DNA of 64,000 nucleotides from Bradyrhizobium viridifuturi (GTDB lineage: Bacteria; Pseudomonadota; Alphaproteobacteria; Rhizobiales; Xanthobacteraceae), in contig NZ_LGTB01000003.1 in NCBI RefSeq assembly GCF_001238275.1, forward strand, positions 234,202-298,201. The letters run 5' to 3'. Below, piece after piece: positions 8,782 to 18,839 of the stretch. The stretch's first letter is position 1; each line of letters opens with the position of its first letter. The notes beneath the pieces were generated by a model that was given only the letters and a program-made list of their open reading frames with translations, did not search any database and had not been told where the DNA came from. The position numbers and the translations under genes are program-made.

Positions 8782-9621
8782 ATGCGCATTCATCATCTCA
8801 ACACCGGCACGATGTGCCCGATCGGAAGGCGGCTCGTGAACGGCAGCGGCAGCATCTTCCAGCGGGCGCGGATGGTCTGTCACTGCCTGCTGGTCGAGAG
8901 CAATGACGGCCTGGTGCTGGTCGATACCGGCATCGGGCTTGGCGACATCGCAGACCCGCCGCGGCTCGGGCGCAAATGGGTGCGGCAGACCACGCCGCGG
9001 CTCGATCCGGCCGAGACCGCGGTCCGCCAGGTGACGGCACTCGGCTTCTCGCCCGACGACGTGCGTCACGTGCTGCTGACGCATCTCGATCGCGACCATG
9101 CCGGCGGCGTGCCGGACTTTCCGAAGGCCAAGGTGCACGTCCATCGCAGGGAGTACGACATGGCGGTGACGCATCAGGTGACGCCGCCGGAAGGACGCTA
9201 CATCACGGCGCAGTGGAAGCACGGGCCGGACTGGGCGTTCTATGGTGCCGGCGGCGAGGACTGGTTCGGCTTCAGGGGTGTGCGGGCGCTCGGCGACCGC
9301 GAGCCGGACATCCTGATGATCCCGCTACCGGGCCACACGCTCGGCCATTGCGGCATCGTGGTGCGCGACAAGGATAGATGGCTGCTGCACGCCGGCGATG
9401 CCTATTTCCACCATGCACAGCTCGACGCCAGGCCGCGGATCCCGCTGGTGCTCGGTCTGTTCCAGCGCCGGGCCGACATGGATCGCGCGACGCGCATCCA
9501 GAACCAGGAGCGGCTGCGCCAGCTGAAGGCCGCGCATGGCTCCGATGTCAAGATCGTCAACAGCCACGACCCCGTCGACTACGAGACCTGCCGTTGCGGC
9601 CGGCACGCGCTCGCTCTCTGA
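8782..9621 (+). CDS. MBL-fold metallo-hydrolase, lactonase-like
   Basis: A 279-residue metallo-beta-lactamase-fold hydrolase similar in layout to AiiA-type N-acyl-homoserine lactonases. The metal motif reads THLDRDHAGG, so the second position of HxHxDH is Asp. It is followed by VHVHRREYDMA, then LPGHTLGHCGIV, the metal-bridging Asp in LLHAGDAYFH, and the final His in NSHDPVDYE. It has no signal peptide, so it should be cytoplasmic. The ATG at 8782 is chosen over 8695 because of GGAGG just upstream and the family-like start. Divergent from a LysR regulator and 173 bases upstream of a LuxR-type regulator. The lactone specificity is inference only. Confidence 0.8.
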   Translation: MRIHHLNTGTMCPIGRRLVNGSGSIFQRARMVCHCLLVESNDGLVLVDTGIGLGDIADPPRLGRKWVRQTTPRLDPAETAVRQVTALGFSPDDVRHVLLTHLDRDHAGGVPDFPKAKVHVHRREYDMAVTHQVTPPEGRYITAQWKHGPDWAFYGAGGEDWFGFRGVRALGDREPDILMIPLPGHTLGHCGIVVRDKDRWLLHAGDAYFHHAQLDARPRIPLVLGLFQRRADMDRATRIQNQERLRQLKAAHGSDVKIVNSHDPVDYETCRCGRHALAL

Positions 9622-9794
9622 TTTGACCGCGCGGTCCGCATTCGACCTTCGTCGTAGAGTTTGCTGCGATCCTGGCGCGATCGTTGCGTCCACCTTGCCA
9701 ATTGAAATTCGAGCGATGGAGATGCCAGTATTTGGGCGGAGTTGCGCCGGCTCCTTGTTTGACGTCGATTGTCTTGGGGCAGGTAGGGGTGGCA

Positions 9795-10910
9795 ATGACG
9801 GACATTGACTTCGAGCGCATCGTGGACCGGATCCATGAGGCTGCTGTCGTTCCAGACCTGTGGCCGGACGTTCTCGAAGACATCGCGCATGCCGGCGGCG
9901 CCCATGGCATGGTGATGATCAGCTCGGGCACCGATCGGTGGAGCGGTGTCTGGAATGGCGTGGTGACGTCACCATCGATCGAAGAGGCATTCTCGGCCTT
10001 CATCAGCGAGGGCATTGCCAGTCGTACTGAGACGACTCCGAGACTGCTGGCACGGGATCACCCTGGTTTCGTCAGCGAACAAGACGTCTTCACGCTGGAG
10101 GAATGGGAACGCGATCCGTATCGGACGGAGTGGAACAAGAAGTGGGGTTTCGAGCACGCCTGCGCGACGGCCGTCCATAGTCCGTCCGGCGAGCTCGTCG
10201 TGTTTCATATGGAAAGACTCGCAGGCCAGCCGGCTTTTTCGCGGCAGGATCTCGATTTTCTCGACCGGTTTCGTCCCCATCTCGCGCGGGCGAGCCTGCT
10301 GGCGACGCGCTGGCGTCTGGCGCGGATGCAGGCGGCGACCGAGGCTCTGGCGCTCGTCGATTTGCCGGCGTTGGCGATTGAACGATCCGGACGTGTTCTG
10401 GTGGCGAACGCCTTGATCGAAGGGATGACGGACGTCTTGCGCTGGCTCCCCGGCGACCGTATCGCGATGAGGGACGCCGCGGCTGACACCCTCCTGCGTG
10501 CCGGTTTGTCCCAGCTGGGGTCGCCGCTTGAGAAGGCCGTGCATTCCTTTGCAGCGTGCCGCGCAGACAATCAGGACCGCGTGGTTGTTCATCTGGTGTC
10601 GATGCCCGGCGAAGCGCGCGATGTTTTCGATGGGGCGGTGGGCATCCTGATCGTGACCCCGGTCACGGCACCTGAAGCCCCGAGCCTTGCGCTCATTCGC
10701 GGACTCTTCGATCTCTCTCCCAGCGAAGCGCGTGTTGCCCGCGGCATCGTGCAGGGACAGACGATCGGTGATATCGCGGCACTTCACGGGCTAAGCCGCG
10801 AAACGATCCGCAACCAGGTCAAAGCGGTGTTTGCCAAGACGGGAACACATAGCCAGCGGGATGTCGTCGCGCTGCTCGGCGCCATCCCGAAACTGACGGT
10901 TACCGGCTAG
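9795..10910 (+). CDS. LuxR-type HTH transcriptional regulator
   Basis: A 371-residue protein with a C-terminal LuxR/GerE-type HTH at about residues 300-360 (FDLSPSEARVARGIVQG, then IAALHGLSRETIRNQVKAVF and TGTHSQRDVVALL). The N-terminal 290 residues look like the PAS/GAF-like sensor region of the long LuxR-like family of rhizobia rather than the short autoinducer-binding domain of LuxR or TraR. The start at 9795 has a purine-rich site upstream; the longer frame to 9684 gives an untypical N-terminus. The ligand is unknown. Neighbours are a lactonase-like hydrolase and the convergent DUF1254 gene. Confidence 0.8.
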   Translation: MTDIDFERIVDRIHEAAVVPDLWPDVLEDIAHAGGAHGMVMISSGTDRWSGVWNGVVTSPSIEEAFSAFISEGIASRTETTPRLLARDHPGFVSEQDVFTLEEWERDPYRTEWNKKWGFEHACATAVHSPSGELVVFHMERLAGQPAFSRQDLDFLDRFRPHLARASLLATRWRLARMQAATEALALVDLPALAIERSGRVLVANALIEGMTDVLRWLPGDRIAMRDAAADTLLRAGLSQLGSPLEKAVHSFAACRADNQDRVVVHLVSMPGEARDVFDGAVGILIVTPVTAPEAPSLALIRGLFDLSPSEARVARGIVQGQTIGDIAALHGLSRETIRNQVKAVFAKTGTHSQRDVVALLGAIPKLTVTG

Positions 10911-11527
10911 CGCTTGCGTGCCGCGGGCGGCGGAGCCGGCGCGGGGAGCGGCGGCGGGGCTTCCTGCTTGGCCGCGACCGGCTCGGCCTGCACCTTGCAG
11001 GATGACGCCGCGAGCGAGGCCTGCGCCTGCGGCATCAGGCCGGGCTCGGGCGCCAGTGCCTTCAGCAGGATCAGGCCGGTCGAGGTCGGCGAGTCGATGA
11101 TCAGCCGGTCGGCGGCGGTGATTTCCTCGTCCTCCGGCAGCTCGTTGTGCTGCGCTTCCGTCATCAGGTCGAGCTCGATCACCTTCTTGCCGGCGGAGCG
11201 GTCGTTGATCGCGTAATAGGCGACCTCGTTGCGGGTGTAGAACGACACCGACGTGTAGGCCTGGCTGACCGGCACGGTGAGCTTGAGCGGCCCGGTCGAG
11301 AGATCGTAGCGGCAGATCGCCACCGCGAAGGCCGGATCCATCAGCGGCATCGGCGAGTGGCTCGGGTCGGCCAGCGGCAGCTGCGTCACCTCGTTGAGCT
11401 TGGTCATCGGCGTCAGGCGCGAATAGGCGTCCTGCGAGGCGATGCGTGGCAGCGCCAGCACGCTGACGAGATGCACCACGCCGCCGAGCAGCACGCCTGC
11501 GAGGATGGTGAACAGCACGCGGATCAT
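10907..11527 (-). CDS. DUF1254 domain-containing membrane protein
   Basis: A 206-residue protein with an N-terminal membrane anchor (VLFTILAGVLLGGVVHLVSV), a DUF1254-type core (PMPLMDPAFAVAICRYDLS, VSFYTRNEVAYYAIND) and a proline/alanine-rich basic C-terminal tail. Its ATG overlaps the stop of the preceding DUF1214 gene (ATGA-type coupling at 11524-11527), so the two are translated together. DUF1254 and DUF1214 commonly occur as neighbours or fusions; no enzymatic role is established. It should face the periplasm. Confidence 0.75.
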   Translation of the reverse strand: MIRVLFTILAGVLLGGVVHLVSVLALPRIASQDAYSRLTPMTKLNEVTQLPLADPSHSPMPLMDPAFAVAICRYDLSTGPLKLTVPVSQAYTSVSFYTRNEVAYYAINDRSAGKKVIELDLMTEAQHNELPEDEEITAADRLIIDSPTSTGLILLKALAPEPGLMPQAQASLAASSCKVQAEPVAAKQEAPPPLPAPAPPPAARKR

Positions 11528-12101
11528 GGGCAGCCCGTCGTTGCGATCGAGGGCATCGGCGCGTCGCGCTGGGTGCGGGTCGCGACCCCGACCGGCGTGT
11601 CGTAGAGCCGCAGCATCAGTGCGTAGCGCTCGATGCCGCCGGTCGGCAGCCAGTTGCCGGCGCGTGAACGCGAGGCGATGTGGATCTCGAACGTGCCGTC
11701 GGAGGCGCGCATGATCTCCTGGCTGGTGAAGCCGTAGCGCTGCAGCGAATTCGCGACCAGGTGGCCCTTGCGGTCGAACAGCGTCAGTGTCCAGAACCGC
11801 GCCGCCGGCGTCACGCCGCTGACGACGATGTCGCAGCGGCCGTCGAGCGGCTTGTTCTTGTCGTCTGATGTTGCCGAGAACGCGATGCCATCGCCGGTGC
11901 CGATCGGCAGCTCGCCGCTGCGCGCGATGGTGGCGCGCGAATAGGGGTCGACGTCGGAGGTGCCGTTCTTCGGCCGCGCCGTCCAGGCGCGATCTTCAGC
12001 GTGCCGAGATCGGTGCCGCGCGTCGCCGTCGCGTAGGTCAGCCCGAGGCCGACGGCGGTGGCGATGACGAGTGCCAGCAGGGTGGTGAGGAGCAGCCGCA
12101 C
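11524..12101 (-). pseudogene. DUF1214 domain-containing protein, frameshifted
   Basis: Begins at a GTG just after the PBP1A stop (TGAC-GTG) with an N-terminal membrane anchor (RLLLTTLLALVIATAVGLGL). After KI the frame must shift by one base at about 11990 (a GG read as G) to give GAWTARPKNGTSDVDPYS and then SGVTPAARFWTLTLFD ... NSLQRYGFTSQEI, which is the DUF1214 core. Restored length is about 192 residues. As given, the N-terminal anchor is fused in frame to the broken end of PBP1A and the core appears as a separate short ORF. It is coupled to the DUF1254 gene downstream. It is likely an indel artefact rather than gene decay. Confidence 0.65.
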
Positions 12102-12102
12102 G

Positions 12103-14375
12103 TCAGTTCTTGCGTGGCACGGAAGGGGGCGCGCCGTCCGGTCCGGCCGCGGCAACGTAGTTTCGGGGAACGCCAGCGCGCTCGAGGACTCCGGCTTGCC
12201 GGTCTTCGCGGGCTCGTTCAGCGTGGTCTTGCCGGTCGTCTTGGCGGCGTCGTCGAGCAGCTTCTCGACGCGGACCAGGATATCGGCGCCGCGCTTGGTC
12301 AGCACCGGCGGCGGACCCGGCTTGGTTTCCAGCACGCGCGGCGCCGCGTTGGCCTGGGCATTGGCCTGCGCCGGCTGCGGCGGCAGCTTCTGGCCCATGC
12401 CGACGCCGTTGAGCTCGCGCACTTCCACGCCCTGATGCGCGGCGACCATGATGTCGTGCCAGGTCTGCGCCGGCAGCGAGCCGCCGGTCATGCGGTTGGT
12501 CGGCGAATAGTCGTCATTGCCGTACCACACCGCGCAGGTGAAATTGCCGGTGTAGCCGACGAACCAGGCGTCGCGATAGGCATTGGTGGTGCCGGTCTTG
12601 CCCGCGGTCGGAATGCCGTCGAGCGCGGCGCGGCGCGCGGTGCCTTCGCTGACCACGTGGCTCATCATGCCGGCCATGTCGGCGGCGATATTCGGCGGGA
12701 TGGCCTGCCGCGGCTTCGGCCCGTCGCGGTCCCAGCGCCAGACGAGGTCGCCGGCGCCGGTGCGCACCTCGAGCACCGAATGCGGCGTCACCGCCTTGCC
12801 GCGGTTCGGGAAGGTCGCATAGGCCACCGCGTGTTCCAGCACCGTGACTTCGTCGGAGCCGATCGGCAGCGACGGCGTATCCGGCAGCGGCGCCTTGAGG
12901 CCGAAGCGGCGCGCCACCTCGACGATCTTGGCGCGGCCGGCCTTCGGGCCTTCCTTCCCGCCGAGCATGATCGAGAGCTTGACCGGCACCACGTTGATCG
13001 AACGGGTGATGGCCTGGGTCAGCGTCACCTGACCCGAATAGGAGTGGCCATAGTTCTGCGGACACCAATTGCCGATACAGACCGGGCCGTCGACGATCTT
13101 CGAGTTCGGCGTGAAGCCGTTCAGCAGCGCCGTGGTGTAGACGTAAGGCTTGAACGACGAGCCCGGCTGCCGGTAGGCGTCGGTGGCGCGGTTGAATTGG
13201 CTTGCGCCATAGTCGCGGCCGCCGACCATGGCCCGGATGCCGCCGTCGAGATCGGACACCACGGTCGCGGCCTGCGTCGCGTGATAGTCGCGGCCGAACT
13301 GGCGGAGCTGGTTCTCGATCGCTTCCTCGGCCGCCTTTTGCACATTCATGTCGATCGCGGTGCGGACCACGAAGACGCGCTCGGTGTAGGATTTCGGGAA
13401 AGTGTCGACCAGCTTGCGCATCTCGTCGAAGGCGTAGTCGAGATAGTAGTTCGGCGAGTTCTCGTCGCGCCGGTCGACCGCGACCGCCGGATTGCGGCGG
13501 GCGCCGAACACCTGACCCTCGGTCATGAAGCCGGCATCGACGAGGTTGTCGAGCACGACGTTGGCGCGGGCGCGCGCCGCGGGCAGGTTGATGTGCGGGG
13601 CGTATTTGGTCGGCGCCTTGAACAGGCCGGCCAGCATCGCGGCTTCCGCGAGGTTCACGTCGCGCACCGACTTGTTGAAGTAGAAATGCGCCGCGCCGTC
13701 GACGCCGAACGTGCCGCCGCCCATATAGGCGCGGTCGAGATAAAGCTTGAGGATCTCGTTCTTGGTGAGCCGCGTCTCGAGCCAGATCGCGAGGAAGGCT
13801 TCCTTCACCTTGCGCTCGATGGTGCGCTCGTTGTTCAGGAACAGGTTCTTGGCGAGCTGCTGGGTGATCGACGAACCGCCCTGGCGCACGCCGCCGGCCT
13901 GCGCATTGGTGACGAGCGCGCGGGCGAGGCCGGGCACGTCGATGCCGAAATGGTCGTAGAAGCGGCGGTCTTCGGTCGCGAGCGTCGCCTTGATCAGATT
14001 GTCCGGAAAGTCTTCCAGCGGGATCGAGTCATTATGCTTGATGCCGCGGCTGCCGATCGGGTTGCCGTAGCGGTCGAGGAAGGTGACAGCGAGGTCGGAT
14101 TTCTTCAGCCAATCCTCGTCGGCGGTCTCGCGGAAGGCCGGGATCGCGAGCGTCAGCATCAGGATCATGCCGCCGAGCCCGATGGTCGCGGCCTCCGACA
14201 GCGGCTCGATGAACACCCAGCGCTTCCAGCGGCCGACGTAGAAGCGGTCCATGAACGTGGAATAGCGCTCGTAGAGCTCGCGCAGGCCCTTGCCCGACGA
14301 GAACAGCGTCGAGTCGATACGCGCATCGAGGTCCAGGAAGAAGTTCCGGACCTTCTGTTTCCAATGCGACGGCAT
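12103..14375 (-). CDS. Class A penicillin-binding protein 1A, C-terminal frameshift
   Basis: A bifunctional peptidoglycan synthase of about 757 residues. A cytoplasmic N-terminus and one membrane helix (about 64-80) precede the GT51 glycosyltransferase domain (TEDRRFYDHFG near 133-143, then GGSSITQQLAKNLFL). The transpeptidase domain carries PGSSFKPY (active serine in SxxK near 407), TRSINVVP (SxN) and GKTGTTN (KTG near 590). It polymerises and cross-links peptidoglycan in the periplasm. At about 12160 one base is missing (GAAAC-TAC); correcting it gives an ending like YVAAAGPDGAPPSVPRKN and a stop at 12103-12105. Uncorrected, the frame runs into the DUF1214 gene and makes a false 854-residue fusion. 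Confidence 0.9.
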
Positions 14376-14662
14376 GATCTGAAAGGACCGGACCCTTGAT
14401 CAGTTTGACAGCACTGCGGGCGCCCAAACGGGCACAGGCCAGCGTCTTGCTTCGATGTTGCGGCAATCCCAAGGCGCTTTTGCGTCGTTGGGGACTCGTT
14501 CCACGTTCTATCCGAGCGGCTGCCATAAACCAATGGCGCGGCTGGTGAATTTAATGAAAGCCCTAACGCTGCCCACCGGCTTTTTCGACCCCGCAGTACC
14601 ACCCACTTGCGCCGGCCGCGCCGGCGTCCCAAGAAGAGCTTTATTGCCATATCAGGGACAGC

Positions 14663-15184
14663 ATGACCGCACCGCCCAAGCGCACGTCGGGCCAGGAGGG
14701 ATTCTTCTGGAAAACCAAGGCGTTGGAGGAAATGTCCAACGCCGAATGGGAGAGCCTGTGTGACGGCTGCGCACGCTGCTGCCTGGAAAAGCTCGAGGAC
14801 GAGGACACCGGGAAGATTTACTTCACCCATATCTCCTGCAAGCTGCTCGATGCCGGCCTGTGCGCCTGCAAGGACTATTCGAACCGCTCCGAGCAGGTTC
14901 CGGATTGCGTCCGCCTCACGCCCGAAAATGTCCGCACCCTGAACTGGCTGCCGCCGAGCTGCGGCTACCGCCTCGTGGCCGAGGGGCGCGACCTCTATTG
15001 GTGGCATCCCCTGATTTCGGGCGATCCCAACACCGTTCACGAAGCCGGGGTCTCGGTGCGCGGCCGGGTGGAGGGCACCGAGATCGATGTCAACGACGCT
15101 GATCTCGAGGATCATATCGTGCGCTGGCCGGCGTTGCTGCCGAAACGGGCCCAATTGAAGAAGCGCCCGAAGGCCTCCAAGTAG
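14663..15184 (+). CDS. YcgN family cysteine cluster protein
   Basis: A 173-residue protein of the YcgN/UPF0260 family. It has the characteristic cysteines in [27 protein letters not shown] and PSCGYRL, which probably bind a metal or iron-sulfur centre, plus the family motif [19 protein letters not shown] near the N-terminus. It is cytoplasmic and of unknown function. The gene is divergent from PBP1A across about 290 bases that hold no other recognisable gene. Confidence 0.85.
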   Translation: MTAPPKRTSGQEGFFWKTKALEEMSNAEWESLCDGCARCCLEKLEDEDTGKIYFTHISCKLLDAGLCACKDYSNRSEQVPDCVRLTPENVRTLNWLPPSCGYRLVAEGRDLYWWHPLISGDPNTVHEAGVSVRGRVEGTEIDVNDADLEDHIVRWPALLPKRAQLKKRPKASK

Positions 15185-15375
15185 AATTCCGAGCCGTAAC
15201 GGGGACGTGCCGGAGCTGATGCCGGCGCTTTCGCGATCACGTCGTCGCGAGAACATTGCTGCGGGATGCACCCATGCGCTGGGGTGCCTGCCTCAGCAGC
15301 GAATTGCTGCATAAATTGCAAAGCAGAGAATGATTCCATCGCGGGACGCGCCCGCGCAGCAGCATTACGCCCCAA

Positions 15376-16971
15376 ATGAACAAGTATGAACGGCAGAGCC
15401 CGTTTCCTGCCGACCAATCGACATTGCCTGACGACATTGCCGAAGAGCTGTCTCATCTCCCAAGCGAGGTGATCGAACTCAGCGACGCGCCGCCGCTGGC
15501 GCCGCCGGCACCGCTCAATCCGGACGAAGTCCGCACCATCGTGATCAGCCTGATGCTGACGATGTTCCTGGCCGCGCTCGACCAGACCATCGTCGCGACC
15601 GCGCTGCCGACGATCGGGCGCCAGTTTCACGACGTCACCAACCTGTCCTGGGTGATCACGGCCTATCTGCTCGCCTCGACGGCGGTTGCGCCGGTGTTCG
15701 GCACGCTGAGCGACATCTATGGCCGCCGCGTCATGATCGTCACCTCGCTCAGCCTGTTTGTGGTAGGCTCGGTGCTGTGCGCGATCGCGCCCAGCATGAC
15801 GATGCTGATCATTGCTCGCGGCCTGCAGGGGCTCGGCGGCGGCGGCATCATGCCCGTGGTCCAGACCGTGATCTCCGACGTGGTCACCCCGCGCGAGCGC
15901 GGCCGCTACCAGGCCTATTTCTCCAGCGTCTGGATGGCCGGCGGCATTCTCGGCCCGGTGGTCGGCGGCGTGTTCGCCGAGCATCTGCACTGGTCGATGA
16001 TCTTCTGGATCAACCTGCCGCTCGCGGCCGCCGCGCTGGCGCTGCTGCTGCCGAAGATGGGCAAGATCCCGGTGTTCCACCGCAAGCGCAAGGTCGACTG
16101 GCTCGGCGGCGTGCTGCTGATGGCCTCGGCCGTGGTGCTGATGCTGGTGCTGACCTGGGGCGGCACCCGTTTGTCCTGGCTGTCGCCGACCATCACCGCG
16201 ATGATCGGCGCCTCGATCGCGCTCGCCGGAGCCTTCGTCTGGCATGCGCGCCGTGCCGACGAGCCGTTCCTGCCGCTGTCGCTGCTCGGCGGCTCGGTGG
16301 TACCGTTCGCGATGGGCGCGGGCGGCTGTGCGCTCGGCGCCATGGTCGGCCTGACCGTGCACCTGCCGCTGTACTACGAGGTGGTCTATCACCTCACCGC
16401 CAGCGAGGCCGGCCTTGCGCTGATCCCGCTCGCGGCTATCTCGACCTTCGGTGCGGCGATCGCCGGCCGCACCATGGCAAAGGCCAAGCACTACAAGCGC
16501 GTTGCGATCGTCGGCACCTCGGTTGCCGCCATCTGTGCCGTCGGCATGGCCGTGACGACGCTGCCGCTGTGGGGATTGCTGCTGCTGATGAGCGTGTTCG
16601 CACTCGGGCTCGGCACCACGTTCCCGATCAGTGTGGTGTCGCTGCAGAACGCGGTGGCGCGGCCTCAGGTCGGCACCGTGACCGGCGCGATGAACTTCTT
16701 CCGCGCCATGATGGCCTCCTTCACGGTTGCCGCCTTCACGACGATCCTGCTGATGACGCTCGGCACCGACATCTCGCTCGCCGGTGAGCATCATGCCGCG
16801 GCGGCCAGCACGGTGAGCGCGATCCCGATGGCCGACATGATCCATGCGTTCCGCTACGTGTTCGGTGCCGCCGCCGTGCTGCTGACCACCGCCTCGATCT
16901 GCATGATCACGATGGAAGAGCGCCCGCTCGCCGGTCCCGCCGCGCGACCGCCGGCCGAGATGGCGGAGTAG
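15376..16971 (+). CDS. MFS multidrug efflux transporter, DHA2 (EmrB/QacA) type
   Basis: A 531-residue major facilitator with about 14 predicted membrane helices, the size and topology of drug:H+ antiporter family 2. A polar N-terminus of about 50 residues precedes TM1 with LDQTIVATALPTI. Motif A reads GTLSDIYGRRVM, and the TM5 region shows the GGILGPVVGGVF segment (motif C). It should export hydrophobic toxic compounds across the inner membrane. No membrane fusion protein gene is adjacent, so it may act alone. No regulator lies next to it. Confidence 0.9.
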   Translation: MNKYERQSPFPADQSTLPDDIAEELSHLPSEVIELSDAPPLAPPAPLNPDEVRTIVISLMLTMFLAALDQTIVATALPTIGRQFHDVTNLSWVITAYLLASTAVAPVFGTLSDIYGRRVMIVTSLSLFVVGSVLCAIAPSMTMLIIARGLQGLGGGGIMPVVQTVISDVVTPRERGRYQAYFSSVWMAGGILGPVVGGVFAEHLHWSMIFWINLPLAAAALALLLPKMGKIPVFHRKRKVDWLGGVLLMASAVVLMLVLTWGGTRLSWLSPTITAMIGASIALAGAFVWHARRADEPFLPLSLLGGSVVPFAMGAGGCALGAMVGLTVHLPLYYEVVYHLTASEAGLALIPLAAISTFGAAIAGRTMAKAKHYKRVAIVGTSVAAICAVGMAVTTLPLWGLLLLMSVFALGLGTTFPISVVSLQNAVARPQVGTVTGAMNFFRAMMASFTVAAFTTILLMTLGTDISLAGEHHAAAASTVSAIPMADMIHAFRYVFGAAAVLLTTASICMITMEERPLAGPAARPPAEMAE

Positions 16972-16995
16972 GGGCGGGGTCGCCACGCTCATCGC

Positions 16996-17119
16996 CGTCG
17001 TCCCGGCGAAGGCCGGGATCCATACGCCGCGGCGGATGTTGTCGCTGGGACTCGTCGTTCCAATAGAGCTTGGCAATTCGCATCGGTGGTTATGGGTCCC
17101 GGGCTTCGCCGGGACGACG
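16996..17119. repeat. MITE-like element with 23-bp terminal inverted repeats
   Basis: The left end (16996-17018) and right end (17097-17119) are inverted copies matching at 22 of 23 positions; each is itself partly palindromic (CCCGGCGAAGGCCGGG and its complement). The 78-base interior has no coding sign. Such non-autonomous elements of about 120 bases are typical interspersed repeats in Bradyrhizobium-like genomes. Confidence 0.6.
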
Positions 17120-17213
17120 ATGAGGACGGTTCTCGATTCATCGTCTTACACCACGCGACGTCAGCGCCCGCGAGAGACGCTGGTGCCTGAGCCGAGAAGC
17201 GGCGGCGTACTGG

Positions 17214-17236
17214 ATCGCCCGGTCGAGCCGGGCGAT
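17214..17236. repeat. REP-like palindrome
   Basis: ATCGCCCGG and CCGGGCGAT form a perfect 9-bp stem around a 5-base loop. It lies about 95 bases after the MITE-like element in the same gene-free stretch (16972-17489). The remainder of that stretch shows no gene and should contain the promoter of the transporter operon. Confidence 0.45.
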
Positions 17237-17489
17237 GACAGCTGAGGATGAGGGCAGCTTCGGAAGTGCGCACCCAGGCATGACGAGAGGAGAGATCGTC
17301 ACCCACGACTCTCATTTATTCCCGCGCTGCCTCATCTTTGTTCAGCTGCAGAGTCCCCACCCACTACTTTAGTTGTCGTCCGTGCATGGCGATCTGCGCG
17401 CAGTTTCACTTGCTGCGCATTTTGTCGCGGCTATAGTCCCGCCCCAAGAGCTCGAAGTAGCCGAAAAACAACAAGAGGAGAGAAACAGA

Positions 17490-18745
17490 GTGACAAGAAC
17501 ATCGCGACTGCCATTTCATGCGATGCAGCAATTCGCCGGCGCAGCCGCTTTGGGCCTTGTCGCGCTCGCGCCCGGTGGAGCGCAGGCCGCCGACACCCTC
17601 AAGATCGGCGTGATTGCCGAAGCGCAGGCGATTGCCGGTGCCTCGATCCCGCAGGCGGCGCAGCTCGCTGCCGACGAGATCAACGCCAAGGGCGGCATCG
17701 ACGGCCGCAAGATCGAAATCGTCTCTTACGACAATCACTCGTCCTCGGCGGACTCGGTGCGCGCATTCCAGCGCGCGGTCAACGAGGACAAGGTCAACGT
17801 CGTCATCTCGAGCTACATCAGCGAGGTGGTGCTGGCGCTCGAGCCTGGGCCTCGCGCCTGAAGACGCCGTTCGTCACACCCGGCGCCGCCTCCAACGAGA
17901 TCAGCAAGAGCGTCCACGCCGACTACGAGAAGAACAAGTACACCTTCCACGGCTACCTGACCTCGGCGGCGCTGGCGCTGTCGGTCTGCGACGCCGCCAA
18001 GGAGCTGCTGGTCGATCAGAAGCACATGAAGACCGCGGTCATCATGAGCGAGGACGCGGCCTGGACCAAGCCGCTCGACGTCGGCTACGAGGAATGCCTG
18101 CCGAAGATCGGGCTCAAGGTCGTCGACCATATCCGCTTCTCGCCCGATACCACCGACTTCACGCCGATCTTCAACAAGGTCGAAGCCGCCAAGCCCGACG
18201 TGATCATCACCGGCATCTCGCATGTCGGCGTGCAGCCGACGGTGCAGTGGAAGAACCAGCAGGTGCCGATCCCGATGTTCGGCATTTCCTCGCAGGCGAC
18301 CAACGAGACCTTCGGCAAGGACACCAACGATGCGGCGGAAGGCGTGCTGTATCAGGGCGTGTCGGGCCCGAACGTCGCGGTGACGCCGAAGTCGGTGCCG
18401 TTCGCGGAAGGCTTCAAGAAGCGCTACGGCAACTATCCGTCGTATGCGGGCTACACCGCCTATGACGAGGTCTACTACATCGCCGATGCGGTGAAGCGCG
18501 CCGGCTCGGTTGAGGCCGACAAGGTGGTCGATGCGCTGGAGAAGACCGATTGGGAAGGCACCATCGGACGCGTCCAGTTCTATGGCAAGGATGACCCCTT
18601 CACCCATTCGATCAAGTACGGCAAGGGCCTGATCACCGGACTGATGCTGCAGTGGCAGGGCGGCAAGCAGGTCGCGGTCTGGCCGAAGGAGATCGCCAAG
18701 AGCGATCTCAAGTTCCCGAGCTTCATCAAGCTCACCACGAACTGA
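17490..18745 (+). pseudogene. Branched-chain amino acid-type ABC substrate-binding protein (copy 1), frameshifted
   Basis: A LivK-like periplasmic binding protein, restored length about 418 residues. The GTG start at 17490 follows AAGAGGAGAG. The signal peptide ends near QAADTLK. The family core follows (KIGVIAEAQAI, AADEINAKGGIDGRKIE, SADSVRAFQRAV). At about 17845 one C is missing from GAGCCCTGG; the reading stops 5 codons later, while the continuation (SRLKTPFVTPGAASNEIS ... FIKLTTN) lies in the next frame to 18745. It is closely similar to the second copy at 22164-23404, which at this spot reads EPWASRLK intact. It heads the liv-type operon. The break is probably an indel error. Confidence 0.8.
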
Positions 18746-18754
18746 CTGATGATC

Positions 18755-18781
18755 ATGCTCCCGGGCCAGTCCCGGGAGCAT
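18755..18781. promoter_or_regulatory. Intercistronic hairpin after the binding-protein gene
   Basis: ATGCTCCCGGG and CCCGGGAGCAT form a perfect 11-bp stem with a 5-base loop, starting 9 bases after the binding-protein stop and 59 bases before livH. No U-tract follows. It probably attenuates read-through or protects the upstream message, giving more binding protein than permease. Confidence 0.6.
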
Positions 18782-18839
18782 CGCTATTCAGTCCCGCGTC
18801 CTCCACAACGGGCAGCGCTGCTGCCGCGGTCGATATGAG

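Noticed and set aside
11868..14399. 843-residue plus-strand ORF
   Set aside because: It is antisense to PBP1A, rich in Arg/Gly/His, and shows no family motif; a GC-driven shadow.
15112..17076. 654-residue minus-strand ORF
   Set aside because: It is antisense to the drug exporter, with long His/Arg/Gln runs and no domain.
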